Source: Vibrio rhizosphaerae
GTDB lineage: Bacteria; Pseudomonadota; Gammaproteobacteria; Enterobacterales; Vibrionaceae
Reading direction: 5' to 3'
NCBI RefSeq assembly: GCF_024347095.1
Contig: NZ_AP024903.1
Location: forward strand, 2,480,001-2,544,000
Length of the DNA stretch: 64,000 nucleotides
Numbering within the stretch: the first letter of the stretch is position 1; every line of letters begins with the position of its first letter. The notes below the pieces were generated by a model, which ran no database searches, was not told where the DNA came from, and was given only the letters and a program-made list of their open reading frames with translations. The translations under genes and the position numbers were made by a program. Shown one piece after another: positions 1 through 8,682 of the stretch.

Positions 1-1
1 T

Positions 2-247
2 AAAGATGGCATCCACGCTGAGCTGGTTGAGGAATTTTGTCAGCATTTAGGATGGGACAATGTTGTCAATAAACGGGGCACAACCTACAGACAACTGACG
101 CAAGCACAAAAAGACGGCTTGAGCAGTACAACCGTGATTCCCCTGTTAGTTGAGTATCCGGCGATGATTAAACGGCCGGTTTTGGTGGTAGACAAAACTT
201 TCCACCTTGGTTTTTCTCCTGAACAATACTCTGAGATATTTGCATAG
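2..247 (+). CDS. ArsC/Spx-family reductase (YffB-like), C-terminal part only
   Basis: An open frame enters from the left edge and ends at the TAG at 245-247; 81 residues are visible. The stretch [10 protein letters not shown] followed by an [10 protein letters not shown] motif is typical of the C-terminal half of YffB/ArsC thioredoxin-fold proteins. The N-terminal half with the redox cysteine lies outside the window. It sits 14 bp before dapE in the same orientation, as yffB does in Escherichia coli, so the two may be cotranscribed. The family is related to glutaredoxin-dependent arsenate reductases, but the substrate of YffB-type members is not settled. Confidence 0.8.
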   Translation, partial: KDGIHAELVEEFCQHLGWDNVVNKRGTTYRQLTQAQKDGLSSTTVIPLLVEYPAMIKRPVLVVDKTFHLGFSPEQYSEIFA

Positions 248-261
248 AAAGGAACAAATGG

Positions 262-1398
262 ATGAGCGACAGTCCGGTACTCGCCCTTGCTAAAGAATTA
301 ATTAGTCGTCGTTCGGTTACACCGGAAGACGCAGGATGCCAAGACTTAATGATAGAACGGCTCAAAGCGCTTGGCTTTGACGTTGAAATCATGGTTTTTG
401 AAGATACCACTAACTTCTGGGCACGACGCGGCACGCAAGCACCGCTATTTGCCTTTGCCGGTCATACGGATGTAGTGCCGGCCGGAAAAGCAGAATTATG
501 GCACACGCCCCCGTTTGAACCGACGATCATCGATGACTATCTGCATGGGCGTGGCGCAGCCGATATGAAAGGGTCTCTCGCCTGTATGATCGTTGCCGTT
601 GAACGCTTTATTGCAGCAAATCCGGATCATCAAGGTTCGATCGCATTTCTGATTACGTCTGATGAAGAAGGGCCATTCATTAATGGGACAACCCGAGTGG
701 TCGACACCTTGATGGCCCGTGATGAAATCATTGATATGTGTATTGTTGGGGAACCTTCCAGCACGCATTCAGTGGGTGATGTGGTCAAAAATGGGCGCCG
801 GGGCTCCCTGACGGGTGATCTGGTTGTGAAAGGGATTCAAGGTCATGTCGCCTATCCTCATTTAGCCAATAATCCGGTTCATCAGGCATTACCCGCATTA
901 ACCGAACTCGCCGCGATTCAATGGGATGAAGGAAATGCATTTTTCCCGCCGACAAGCTTTCAGATTCCCAATTTACAAGCGGGAACCGGTGCCTCTAATG
1001 TGATTCCGGGTGAATTCCATGTCCAGTTTAACTTCCGTTACAGTACCGAACTGACAGCAGAAGAAATTCAGCGTCGCGTTCATTCCACCTTTGATGCGCA
1101 TGGTCTGGATTATGATCTGCAATGGACCTTGAATGGCAAACCGTTTTTAACGGATGCCGGTAGCCTTGTGGAAGCCGTCACCCAGTCGGTCAGTCAGGTG
1201 AACCATAAAGAACCTGCATTACTCACCACCGGCGGAACATCCGACGGCCGGTTCATCGCTCAGATGGGTGCTCAGGTGGTTGAACTCGGCCCGGTCAATG
1301 CAACCATCCACAAAGTTAATGAATGTGTCAGTATTCCCGATCTTGAGAAACTGACAGATATGTATCAACACATATTGAACAACTTATTGGCCCGATAA
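262..1398 (+). CDS. dapE: Succinyl-diaminopimelate desuccinylase DapE
   Basis: Hydrolyses N-succinyl-LL-2,6-diaminopimelate to LL-diaminopimelate and succinate in the lysine/peptidoglycan pathway; cytoplasmic M20-family dizinc enzyme. The 378-residue length is normal. Visible ligands and catalytic residues are H68 in AGHTDVVP, D101 in [10 protein letters not shown]135/E136 in TSDEEGP, E164 in VGEPSS and H350 in ATIHKVNE. The start at 262 follows an AAAGGAACA ribosome binding site; the ATG at 258 is in another frame. The next gene begins 1 bp after the stop, so a dapE-peptidase-DUF2897 transcription unit is likely. dapA of the same pathway is encoded nearby on the other strand. Confidence 0.97.
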   Translation: MSDSPVLALAKELISRRSVTPEDAGCQDLMIERLKALGFDVEIMVFEDTTNFWARRGTQAPLFAFAGHTDVVPAGKAELWHTPPFEPTIIDDYLHGRGAADMKGSLACMIVAVERFIAANPDHQGSIAFLITSDEEGPFINGTTRVVDTLMARDEIIDMCIVGEPSSTHSVGDVVKNGRRGSLTGDLVVKGIQGHVAYPHLANNPVHQALPALTELAAIQWDEGNAFFPPTSFQIPNLQAGTGASNVIPGEFHVQFNFRYSTELTAEEIQRRVHSTFDAHGLDYDLQWTLNGKPFLTDAGSLVEAVTQSVSQVNHKEPALLTTGGTSDGRFIAQMGAQVVELGPVNATIHKVNECVSIPDLEKLTDMYQHILNNLLAR

Positions 1399-1399
1399 T

Positions 1400-2083
1400 A
1401 TGACCCCTGAGCAATTAACCGGAAAAAGTGAGCAACACCTGCAAACCTGCCTTGTTGATGCGAAAAACTTCCTGATCCATCAGGCCGTCGCTGAAGATTT
1501 TTTGGCCTTGAAAGAAGCTGCAAACCAAGCCGGGTTCCATTTGCAGATTGCCAGCGGATTCCGTGATTTCCAGAGACAACTGTCGATCTGGAATCTCAAA
1601 TTCTCAGGAGAACGCCCACTGCTCGACTCACAGAGTCGGCCGCTCGATACGTCACATATGCCAGAGCGAGAAAAAGTTCTGGCTATTTTACGCTGGTCAG
1701 CGCTGCCCGGAGCCAGTCGGCATCATTGGGGGACCGACTTTGATGTGTATGATAAAAATGCGCTCCCTGAAAATGAAGCGCTACGTTTGGAGCCGTGGGA
1801 ATATCAATCCGGTCATCAGGCGCAATTTTCAGCATGGTTAACCAAACATCTTCCCCGGTTCGGTTTTTTTCTACCATATCAGCGGGATCGGGGCGGTGTG
1901 TCAATCGAGCCCTGGCATATCAGTCATCACCGGGTTGCAACACAATGTCTGAATCAGATGTCACCTGAGATCATTCTTGATGCACTGGCTGATGAACCGA
2001 TTGCAGGTAAAAACACGATTCACAACATGCTCAATACTATCTACACTCAATTTGTCATCAACATCGAGCAAAGCGGTGCATAA
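1400..2083 (+). CDS. M15-family (VanY-like) D-alanyl-D-alanine carboxypeptidase
   Basis: A 227-residue zinc peptidase of the LAS/VanY type, predicted to cleave D-Ala-containing peptidoglycan peptides. Metal ligands are visible in the pattern SRHHWGTDFD (H108, D115) and in EPWH (H173); an earlier SGFRDFQRQ motif is also typical of the VanY domain. There is no clear signal peptide at the N-terminus, so its location is unclear. It starts 1 bp after dapE and ends 2 bp before the DUF2897 gene, indicating translational coupling. The placement behind dapE is common in Vibrio; its physiological substrate is not known to me. Confidence 0.88.
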   Translation: MTPEQLTGKSEQHLQTCLVDAKNFLIHQAVAEDFLALKEAANQAGFHLQIASGFRDFQRQLSIWNLKFSGERPLLDSQSRPLDTSHMPEREKVLAILRWSALPGASRHHWGTDFDVYDKNALPENEALRLEPWEYQSGHQAQFSAWLTKHLPRFGFFLPYQRDRGGVSIEPWHISHHRVATQCLNQMSPEIILDALADEPIAGKNTIHNMLNTIYTQFVINIEQSGA

Positions 2084-2085
2084 AT

Positions 2086-2277
2086 ATGGATTTCCTGACA
2101 TCACCCTGGTTCATCATTACCGTCGTCATTAGTATCATTGTCGGCAACGTTGCGGCTCTAAAATACCTGACGCCCAAAAATCTCGACCAGTTGAAAAAGA
2201 AACAGGGAAATGATCTGGATCGGTTGATTGAGTTAGATAAAAAGCATCAACAAGAGATCAAAAAAAGGGATGATTAA
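2086..2277 (+). CDS. Small DUF2897-like membrane protein
   Basis: A 63-residue protein with one N-terminal transmembrane segment (about residues 7-27) and a highly charged, Lys/Asp/Glu-rich tail (about residues 35-63) that may form a helix. Composition and position after dapE and the M15 gene fit the DUF2897 family of vibrios and relatives; no function is known. It starts 2 bp after the preceding stop and its last codons overlap the rho-independent terminator that closes the operon. Confidence 0.7.
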   Translation: MDFLTSPWFIITVVISIIVGNVAALKYLTPKNLDQLKKKQGNDLDRLIELDKKHQQEIKKRDD

Positions 2278-2291
2278 TCATCCCTTTTTAA
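2261..2291. terminator. Bidirectional terminator between DUF2897 gene and bamC
   Basis: Perfect inverted repeat AAGGGATGATTAATCATCCCTT flanked by A-run and T-run, so it can stop transcription from both sides. It overlaps the final codons and the stop of the DUF2897 gene. Confidence 0.85.
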
Positions 2292-2321
2292 ACTAAATCA
2301 CCACTCAGTATGCGTTTTGAA

Positions 2322-2359
2322 ACTTAGTGTGCTTTTTTAAACTTAGTGTGCTTTTTTAA
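2322..2359. repeat. 19-bp tandem duplication at the 3' end of bamC
   Basis: The unit ACTTAGTGTGCTTTTTTAA occurs twice head to tail (2322-2340 and 2341-2359). The inner copy holds the last codons and stop of bamC (FKKAH then stop); the outer copy lies just after the stop and would encode the same residues again. It looks like a recent slippage or duplication that did not change the protein. Confidence 0.85.
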
Positions 2360-3365
2360 ATAATGCCGATAGCGCGGCAGAAAACTCTTTCAGTTTCTCT
2401 TCAGCAACCGGTTTGTCATTCTTGCCGGTGATATTAATCGACGTTCGGTTCCCCAAATCTCCCAGCAATAACGTATATGTGCCATTGTCCAGAGAAACAG
2501 GTGCAACGCCAAGCGCTTGCCAGACTTCATCATCCGGTTGACTGTACTTCACTTTTACCGTCCCCTGAGACCGGTTGCGTTCTTCAACCCCAAAGCCAAT
2601 TTTAACCAAAACATCCGGTAATCGTTGCCACATATTGTCATAAGGTGTTCTGGCAATCACCACCGGTAGACCACTGCGATCAGCCCCCATGGCAACAGCA
2701 ATCTGTTGCGCCATTTGCCGAGACTTTCTCGCGGCTTCTTCCTGAGCCTGATGATCATATTTCATCGTGATCGCATTGGCCATCATCACCGTATAACGGT
2801 TCTGAAGGTAAATCGCTTTTTCTGCTGAATCAGGACTCTGCTGCATATCCAGCAATGATACCTGTATACCGTACTGCTTTCCTTGTTGTACACGCGTGTA
2901 GCGATATCTCGCTTTTACTGGTGCAACTTCGTCCTCAGCAACCCATGATATCCAAGCGGTATCAATCTGATCCGCGCGATGTTGTGACAAAGCGACCTGA
3001 TGCTGCTCTAAATACTGTGCAATGACATCCCAGATTTGATCCGCAAGTTGCGGTTTTACCGTCCAAAACGTCACCTCATGTTGACTATTGTCGATCCGAA
3101 CTCCCGGGATCAACGCCAACACCGATTGAGGCGGTCGAATATCAACCTGCTCACCCAATCCACCTTGATATTTTCCTTCAGGAATATCGTAATTGTGGTA
3201 CAGCTGTAATTCAGCATCCTGAGGCATTTTCCACGCCGTGGATAATTTTGCGTCTAAATAATTAAAGTCGCCCTCTGCCGCTTGTCGTGTCAACGCACTA
3301 TCAGAACATCCGGACATCAAGAATACAGCCAGTGAACTACAAACCAGCTGGTTGAAAAATTTCAT
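2343..3365 (-). CDS. bamC: Outer membrane protein assembly factor BamC (lipoprotein)
   Basis: Lipoprotein subunit of the BAM beta-barrel assembly complex at the periplasmic side of the outer membrane. From the ATG at 3365 the protein has 340 residues and begins MKFFNQLVCSSLAVFLMSGC, with a lipobox whose cysteine is residue 20; the frame is open to an upstream ATG at 3389, but that would bury the signal peptide. Two helix-grip-like domains are expected in the rest. It lies downstream of dapA on the same strand, the usual dapA-bamC (nlpB) pair, separated here by about 185 bp. Confidence 0.93.
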   Translation of the reverse strand: MKFFNQLVCSSLAVFLMSGCSDSALTRQAAEGDFNYLDAKLSTAWKMPQDAELQLYHNYDIPEGKYQGGLGEQVDIRPPQSVLALIPGVRIDNSQHEVTFWTVKPQLADQIWDVIAQYLEQHQVALSQHRADQIDTAWISWVAEDEVAPVKARYRYTRVQQGKQYGIQVSLLDMQQSPDSAEKAIYLQNRYTVMMANAITMKYDHQAQEEAARKSRQMAQQIAVAMGADRSGLPVVIARTPYDNMWQRLPDVLVKIGFGVEERNRSQGTVKVKYSQPDDEVWQALGVAPVSLDNGTYTLLLGDLGNRTSINITGKNDKPVAEEKLKEFSAALSALFKKAH

Positions 3366-3550
3366 CCACACTCCTACACGAAAAACCAAAGCCCGGCTTC
3401 GTACAACGATTCTCTTACAACGATTGCCAGCCGATCATTCAGTCACAGCAATCAAACCGCAAGAATACACACCCAAAAATTTTGCCAAACCGAAAAAACG
3501 ATCGGTCTGGCAATCGACGTTTGTCTAGAAACTGATGTTTATCTGGAAAA

Positions 3551-4429
3551 CTATAGCAATCCGGCAGAATTCAATGCCTGTAACACCAATGGTTGCTTGG
3601 CTTCAGATAATTCTGTCATCGGTAGACGCAACAAACCACCATCAATCAATCCCATCTTATGAGCGGCCCACTTCACTGGGATCGGGCTCGACTCAACAAA
3701 CAGGTTTTTATGTAAAGCCATTAACTTTTCATTCAACGCTGCTGCCGCATCGAACTGTCCGTCTAAGGCAAGATGAACCATTTGCGCCATCGCTGCTGCC
3801 GCAAGATTATTCGTTACGGAAATAACCCCATGACCACCTAACTTGATGAACTCAAAGCCTGTCGCATCATCACCGCTCAGTAAGACAAAGTCTTCTCCGC
3901 AAAGTTCACGATGTTTCGCAACCCGGCTTAAATCGCCCGTTGCATCTTTAATCCCAACAATATTTTTAACTTCCGCCAAACGCGCAACCGTCTCTGGCTG
4001 CATATCAACCGCGGTACGGCTCGGTACGTTATACAGAATAACGGGAATATCGGTCTCTTCAGCAATGGCTTTATAGTGGAGGAACAAACCTTCTTGAGTA
4101 GGCTTGTTGTAATAAGGGGTCACGCTCAGGAATCCCGAAATACCAGTGTTACACAGCAGACGGCTAAATGTCAGAGACTCATGTGTAGCGTTGGCTCCGG
4201 TTCCGGCAATGACAGGAATACGCCCTTCGGCATACTCAACCGTCTTAGATACAACTTTAACATGCTCTTCAATAGTCAGTGTTGAAGATTCTCCAGTGGT
4301 GCCAACAGATACAATCGCATCAGTTCCCGCATCTACATGAAAATCGACCAATTTTTTGAGACTTCCGTAGTCTACTTCGCCATCGCTGTCAAAAGGGGTA
4401 ATTAGTGCGACTATACTTCCAGAAAACAT
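3551..4429 (-). CDS. dapA: 4-hydroxy-tetrahydrodipicolinate synthase DapA
   Basis: Condenses pyruvate with aspartate semialdehyde, the first committed step of lysine/diaminopimelate synthesis. The start at 4429 gives [13 protein letters not shown] and 292 residues, the normal length, and is preceded by GGAGAAAG; the longer frame to 4486 adds 19 non-conserved residues. Key residues are all present: T44/T45 in GTTGES, Y107 in TPYYNKP, Y133 in LYNVPSR and the Schiff-base K161 in GIKDATG. It is followed by bamC. A second, paralogous DapA-fold aldolase lies at 10085-10996 but belongs to sugar-acid breakdown. Confidence 0.97.
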   Translation of the reverse strand: MFSGSIVALITPFDSDGEVDYGSLKKLVDFHVDAGTDAIVSVGTTGESSTLTIEEHVKVVSKTVEYAEGRIPVIAGTGANATHESLTFSRLLCNTGISGFLSVTPYYNKPTQEGLFLHYKAIAEETDIPVILYNVPSRTAVDMQPETVARLAEVKNIVGIKDATGDLSRVAKHRELCGEDFVLLSGDDATGFEFIKLGGHGVISVTNNLAAAAMAQMVHLALDGQFDAAAALNEKLMALHKNLFVESSPIPVKWAAHKMGLIDGGLLRLPMTELSEAKQPLVLQALNSAGLL

Positions 4430-4694
4430 GTCTTTCTCCATAAGTTGAATCTCACTGCATGGTACTGTAAGGATACTGAGAAACACAAGTGAATAAGTTC
4501 TCTTATTTGAGTAAAATAAGAGAATCTATCCAAATGATTTATCGATGTTGTTTGTTGATGTTGCCGGGAACATTTCTCCGGATGAACCGAATCTCAGTTT
4601 TCCCCCTCAGTCTGACTTGAGTCTCCATAGTTCTCAGGGTATAAGATCCCGAGAATATTGATGAAAAACGTATAAGCTGACAAAAGGAAATATC
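4430..4694. other. dapA-bcp divergent intergenic region with two inverted repeats
   Basis: No gene is visible here. A perfect 11-bp inverted repeat (TTCTCTTATTT, 5-bp loop, AAATAAGAGAA) lies at 4498-4524, and a second one with a bulge (TTCTCAGGG ... CCCGAGAA) at 4631-4655, just before bcp. Neither is followed by a T-run, so they resemble operators or leader hairpins more than terminators. In other vibrios a gcvR gene usually lies between dapA and bcp; it is absent here. Confidence 0.55.
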
Positions 4695-5162
4695 ATGAAT
4701 CCACTTCAGGTTGGTACACCTTCACCACACTTTTCACTGCCGGATCAAGACGGAAATCCTGTAAACCTGACTGATTTCAAAGGCAAAAAAGTCCTGCTTT
4801 ATTTTTATCCGAAAGCCATGACGCCCGGCTGTACCGTTCAGGCGCAAGGGCTGCGCGATATCAAAGCAGAACTGGATGAGAAAAATGTCGTTGTGCTGGG
4901 CGTGAGTACCGACCCGGTCAAGCGTTTAGGCAAATTCATCGAAAGAGATAACCTGAACTTCACTCTGCTGTCGGATGAAGATCACCAGCTCGCCGAAGCT
5001 TTTGGGGTCTGGGGAGAGAAAAAGTTTATGGGCAAAGTCTACGATGGTCTGCACCGTATCAGCTTCTTAATCAATGAATCCGGTGATATTGAGCATGTAT
5101 TTAACAAGTTCAAGACCAAAGATCATCATGAAGTTGTTCTGGATTATCTAAACAGCAAATAA
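4695..5162 (+). CDS. bcp: Thioredoxin-dependent thiol peroxidase Bcp (PrxQ type)
   Basis: Peroxiredoxin that reduces hydrogen peroxide and organic hydroperoxides with thioredoxin. The 155 residues follow the Bcp pattern closely (FSLPDQDG, YFYPKAMTPGCTVQ, NFTLLSDEDHQ, YDGLHRISFLI). The peroxidatic cysteine is C46. The usual resolving cysteine five residues later (C50 in E. coli Bcp) is glutamine 51 here, and no other cysteine is present, so this enzyme must work by a one-cysteine mechanism. A clear AAAGGAAA ribosome binding site precedes the ATG. Downstream begins the accessory sugar-acid island. Confidence 0.95.
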   Translation: MNPLQVGTPSPHFSLPDQDGNPVNLTDFKGKKVLLYFYPKAMTPGCTVQAQGLRDIKAELDEKNVVVLGVSTDPVKRLGKFIERDNLNFTLLSDEDHQLAEAFGVWGEKKFMGKVYDGLHRISFLINESGDIEHVFNKFKTKDHHEVVLDYLNSK

Positions 5163-5187
5163 CCACTCAGCACCTATCACTTCCTGA

Positions 5188-5264
5188 CGCGGATGCAGGC
5201 ATACAGCTTGCGTCCAGTCGACCAGAACCATCATCAGAGCACGTGAAAAACCATTCACGTGCTC
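5188..5264. terminator. Hairpins between the convergent bcp and xylD genes
   Basis: An 11-bp perfect stem GAGCACGTGAA / TTCACGTGCTC with a 6-nt loop lies at 5237-5264, 17 bp beyond the xylD stop; a weaker GACGC...GCGTC pairing lies at 5188-5213. Neither has a long T-run, so terminator function is inferred from position between two converging genes. Confidence 0.5.
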
Positions 5265-5281
5265 ATGACCAGCGGCGGTTG

Positions 5282-7072
5282 TTAATGGTTATGCCTTGGC
5301 AGCGTTTCAGATAACCGATAGAACTTCACTGCGCTCTCAAATACCGCACCTTCATCGATTTGACTGACCGACTGGCGATAAATTTCTTGCCATGGGGTTT
5401 GACTCTTTGGCACTGGCGGTAAGGTTCGAGAGGCCTTTCTTTGCTGCCACTCTTGCGCTGACAACAAGACATGACACAAACCACGATTGAGATCGACTTG
5501 AATCATATCCCCCGTATCCAGATAGGCTAATCCCCCGCCGGCGGCACTCTCCGGCGATGCATGCAAGATAGACGGGCTATCTGATGTCCCCGATTGTCGG
5601 CCATCTCCGAGTGTCGGCAAACTTTGGATGCCCCTAGCCAACAGATGTTTCGGCGGTCGCATATTGACTACCTCTGCAGAACCGGGCCAGCCCAACGGGC
5701 CACATCCCCGAATGACAAGGATGCATGATTCATCAATCTCCAGACTCGGGTCGTCAATTCTGCGGTGATAATCCTCCGCCCCGTCAAAGACGATCGCTCG
5801 TGCTTCGAATACCCCTTCTTTACCGGGGACTTGCAGATATTTACGTCTGAATTCATCGGTGATCACACTGGTTTTCATAATCGCGAAATCAAACAAATTA
5901 CCTTTCATCACGATAAAGCCGGCATCATGCTTCAGCGGTGCAGTATACGGATAGATAACCTTTCTATTGTTGGTTTCCCGGCCTTCAAGGTTCTCTTTTA
6001 CCGTTTTACCTGTCACCGTCAAAACGTCACCATTCAGTTTGCCGTGATGTAACAGTTCCCACATGACAGCGGGTACACCACCCGCTCGGTGGAATGCCTC
6101 ACACAGATAGTGGCCGGAAGGCTGCACATTGGCTAGCAACGGAATCTTATGTGCGTACGTTTCCCAGTCCTCAGGGGTAATCTCGATGTGGGCATGTTTC
6201 GCCATCGCCACGAGATGCGGTTGTGCATTGGTTGAGCCCCCGAGCGCTGAATTGACCCGAATTGCATTCAAAAAAGCGTCTTTCGAGAGAATTTTCGAGG
6301 GGCGTAAATCCTGATAAGCCATTTCGACAATCTGCTTACCGGTATAGTAGGCCATTTGAGCGCGCTCGCGATAGGCTGCCGGTATTAATGCACTTCCCGG
6401 CAGCGTCAGTCCTAACGCTTCAGCCATGGCATTCATGGTCGATGCGGTTCCCATCGTATTACAATGCCCCACCGATGGTGCAGATTTCATGGCTAAATCC
6501 ATGAACTGTTCTTCATTAATCTCACCGGCAGCCAGCTTTCTTCTTGACTGCCAGATAATCGTCCCTGAACCGACAAGCTGCGCCTCATGATGCCCGTCAA
6601 GCATCGGCCCACCGGAAAAGACAATCGCAGGGATATCAACCGTCGATGCAGCCATCACGGCGGAAGGCGTGGTTTTATCACATCCGGTGGTCAACACGAC
6701 GGCATCCAGCGGATATCCGTACAACACCTCCACTAAAGACAAATAGGCAAGGTTGCGATCAAGAGCCGCGGTAGGACGCTTACAATTTTCGAATAATGGA
6801 TGCGTGGGAAACTCTAACGGAATACCGCCCGCCTCTCGAATCCCGTCTTTAATCCGGGCTGAAAGCTCAAGCAAAACCCGGTTACATGGCGAGAGGTCAC
6901 TCCCGGACTGGGCAATCCCGATAATCGGTTTGCCTGAATGAAGTTCTTCCGGGGTCAATCCTGAGTTCATAAAACGCTCAGAATATAAGGCAGCCAAATC
7001 AATGTGTTCTTCATTACAAAACCAATCCTGAGAACGAAAACGTACCGGTGGACGGTGATTATTTCGGCTCAT
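5282..7072 (-). CDS. xylD: D-xylonate dehydratase (IlvD/Edd family, XylD type)
   Basis: Dehydrates D-xylonate to 2-keto-3-deoxy-D-xylonate. The 596-residue protein resembles Caulobacter XylD along its length as I recall it, including the RFRSQDWF start, ALYSERFMN, the central GHCNTMGTASTMNA and the final LPRHNH. Iron-sulfur cluster cysteines are C63 (SPCNR), C131 (TTGCDKTTP) and C204 (GHCNTMG). The start at 7072 overlaps the end of the GH43 gene by 14 bp; a longer frame to 7234 lies inside that gene and is not credible. It is the last gene of the aldolase-transporter-xylosidase-dehydratase operon. Related enzymes act on L-arabinonate or D-gluconate, so exact specificity is inferred. Confidence 0.9.
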   Translation of the reverse strand: MSRNNHRPPVRFRSQDWFCNEEHIDLAALYSERFMNSGLTPEELHSGKPIIGIAQSGSDLSPCNRVLLELSARIKDGIREAGGIPLEFPTHPLFENCKRPTAALDRNLAYLSLVEVLYGYPLDAVVLTTGCDKTTPSAVMAASTVDIPAIVFSGGPMLDGHHEAQLVGSGTIIWQSRRKLAAGEINEEQFMDLAMKSAPSVGHCNTMGTASTMNAMAEALGLTLPGSALIPAAYRERAQMAYYTGKQIVEMAYQDLRPSKILSKDAFLNAIRVNSALGGSTNAQPHLVAMAKHAHIEITPEDWETYAHKIPLLANVQPSGHYLCEAFHRAGGVPAVMWELLHHGKLNGDVLTVTGKTVKENLEGRETNNRKVIYPYTAPLKHDAGFIVMKGNLFDFAIMKTSVITDEFRRKYLQVPGKEGVFEARAIVFDGAEDYHRRIDDPSLEIDESCILVIRGCGPLGWPGSAEVVNMRPPKHLLARGIQSLPTLGDGRQSGTSDSPSILHASPESAAGGGLAYLDTGDMIQVDLNRGLCHVLLSAQEWQQRKASRTLPPVPKSQTPWQEIYRQSVSQIDEGAVFESAVKFYRLSETLPRHNH

Positions 7073-8672
7073 AATTAAACTCCTCAAAATCTGCGTGGCA
7101 GCCAAATCCACTGATATCGGCACAATGGAGACCGACAAATGCACCGGTAAAGAATCCCCGCCCTTCGATGTAATCATCCGATAATCGCCACGCATCAAAT
7201 ATAACGGGCACGTCACACCAAGTCTGACCATCAAATGAATAGCTGTACTGATACGTCAAGCCACTGACATTGACTCGCATCCAGACGGATTCAGCCTCAT
7301 TCGGTACGACAATCGGGTCATCATATAAATAGAAATGCGCGACTTGCTTATCCACTTGCATCACCCGGATGCAATTACGTTTGAGTGTTTCGTCAAATTC
7401 AATCGCAAGATACGTCCAATTGCTCGTATTGTAGTAACAACACAACCCCGCAGACTGTTGAAAGTTGCTGGCAGAGAAGATCAGCTTTGTTGATGCCACA
7501 AACTCATGATGACGCCAGCGAGTTGCGACGGTGGATTGCTCAAATAGTGAGACCAGACTATCTCGGCCACGAAGCCGCAAGTAGCCTTTTCGCTCACTCA
7601 GGCTCCCTAGCCGGTCGCTGAACGGAATCCGTAATGTTTGCCAGTGACCTTGCAGCGATTCACGGCTGAAATCATCAAATATCGCCTCGCTCTCAGCGTC
7701 ACTGACTTCAGCTAAATGAGTCGCTTCAGGAATCTCCTGCTTGGCAAAGTTGCCACCGACCACTCTTGGCCAACCCTCTTGCCACTCGATGCGATCAATT
7801 GCGGTTTCCCGCCCCATGGAGCATGCCCCCCGGCCCCACTTAGCCAAACTGGGACGATCATGAAACTTGAGCGGCCGACTCACTAAGTAAGTGATATACC
7901 ACGCCCCATCAGGGGTTTCGACCAAGGAGCCGTGACCGGCTTTTTGCAACGGATTATTTGGCGTATGCCATGTTGACAATAATGGGCCATGCGGAGACAG
8001 CGTATAAGGACCATCAATCTCCTTGGCTCGTGCGACGATGACATGATGCTCAAAGCTCGTTCCGCCTTCTGCGGTCAGCAGATAGAAATACCCATCTTTC
8101 TTATAAATATGGGGGGCTTCCGTGTATTTAAGCTCTGTGCCACTGAAAATAGTACGGCGCTCACTCACCAGCGACTGCGTTTCAGGGTTAAATTCCTGAA
8201 TGACAATATCATTGATGGGATCACTATGATGCCTTGGCCCCCATGTGCGATACACATAGAACTTTTTACCATCATCAGCGTGGTATAGCGATGGGTCAAA
8301 CCCACCATTGCCCATTGGGATAGGATCACACCACGGACCGTCGATGTGCTCCGCGGTTACAAGGTAGTTTCTGCCGTTCTTCCAGGGCGCATCAACCACT
8401 TTAACATCGGTATACAGCAGCCAGAACAGACCATCGGCATAGCTTAACGCCGGTGCCCAAATACCCCCGGAATCAGGGTTACCTTTCATGTCTAATTTGT
8501 CCACAGTATCCAGCGGCATCGCGGCGAGTTTCCAGTTTTTCAGATCTCTTGAATGAAAAATACGGACACCGGGAAACCATTCAAACGTAGATGTCGCAAT
8601 ATAGTAGTCATCACCCGCCCGGCAAATACAAGGATCAGGATGAAAACCTTTAATAATCGGATTATGAATCAT
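7059..8672 (-). CDS. GH43 beta-xylosidase / alpha-L-arabinofuranosidase (cytoplasmic)
   Basis: Releases xylose (or arabinose) from the non-reducing end of short xylo-oligosaccharides. The 537 residues split into an N-terminal five-bladed beta-propeller (about 1-320) and a C-terminal beta-sandwich (about 345-535, beginning DDFSRESLQGHW), the layout of GH43 subfamily 11 xylosidases. Predicted catalytic base, pKa-tuning residue and acid are D13 (FHPDP), D126 (GGFDPSLY) and E185 (YTEAPHIY). No signal peptide is present, so it works on imported oligosaccharides, consistent with the GPH transporter gene 10 bp upstream. It overlaps xylD by 14 bp. Confidence 0.9.
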   Translation of the reverse strand: MIHNPIIKGFHPDPCICRAGDDYYIATSTFEWFPGVRIFHSRDLKNWKLAAMPLDTVDKLDMKGNPDSGGIWAPALSYADGLFWLLYTDVKVVDAPWKNGRNYLVTAEHIDGPWCDPIPMGNGGFDPSLYHADDGKKFYVYRTWGPRHHSDPINDIVIQEFNPETQSLVSERRTIFSGTELKYTEAPHIYKKDGYFYLLTAEGGTSFEHHVIVARAKEIDGPYTLSPHGPLLSTWHTPNNPLQKAGHGSLVETPDGAWYITYLVSRPLKFHDRPSLAKWGRGACSMGRETAIDRIEWQEGWPRVVGGNFAKQEIPEATHLAEVSDAESEAIFDDFSRESLQGHWQTLRIPFSDRLGSLSERKGYLRLRGRDSLVSLFEQSTVATRWRHHEFVASTKLIFSASNFQQSAGLCCYYNTSNWTYLAIEFDETLKRNCIRVMQVDKQVAHFYLYDDPIVVPNEAESVWMRVNVSGLTYQYSYSFDGQTWCDVPVIFDAWRLSDDYIEGRGFFTGAFVGLHCADISGFGCHADFEEFNYEPK

Positions 8673-8682
8673 GATAAATTCC

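Noticed and set aside
7073..7234. Longer start for the xylonate dehydratase
   Set aside because: Runs 160 bp into the GH43 gene in another frame; the family N-terminus begins at 7072.
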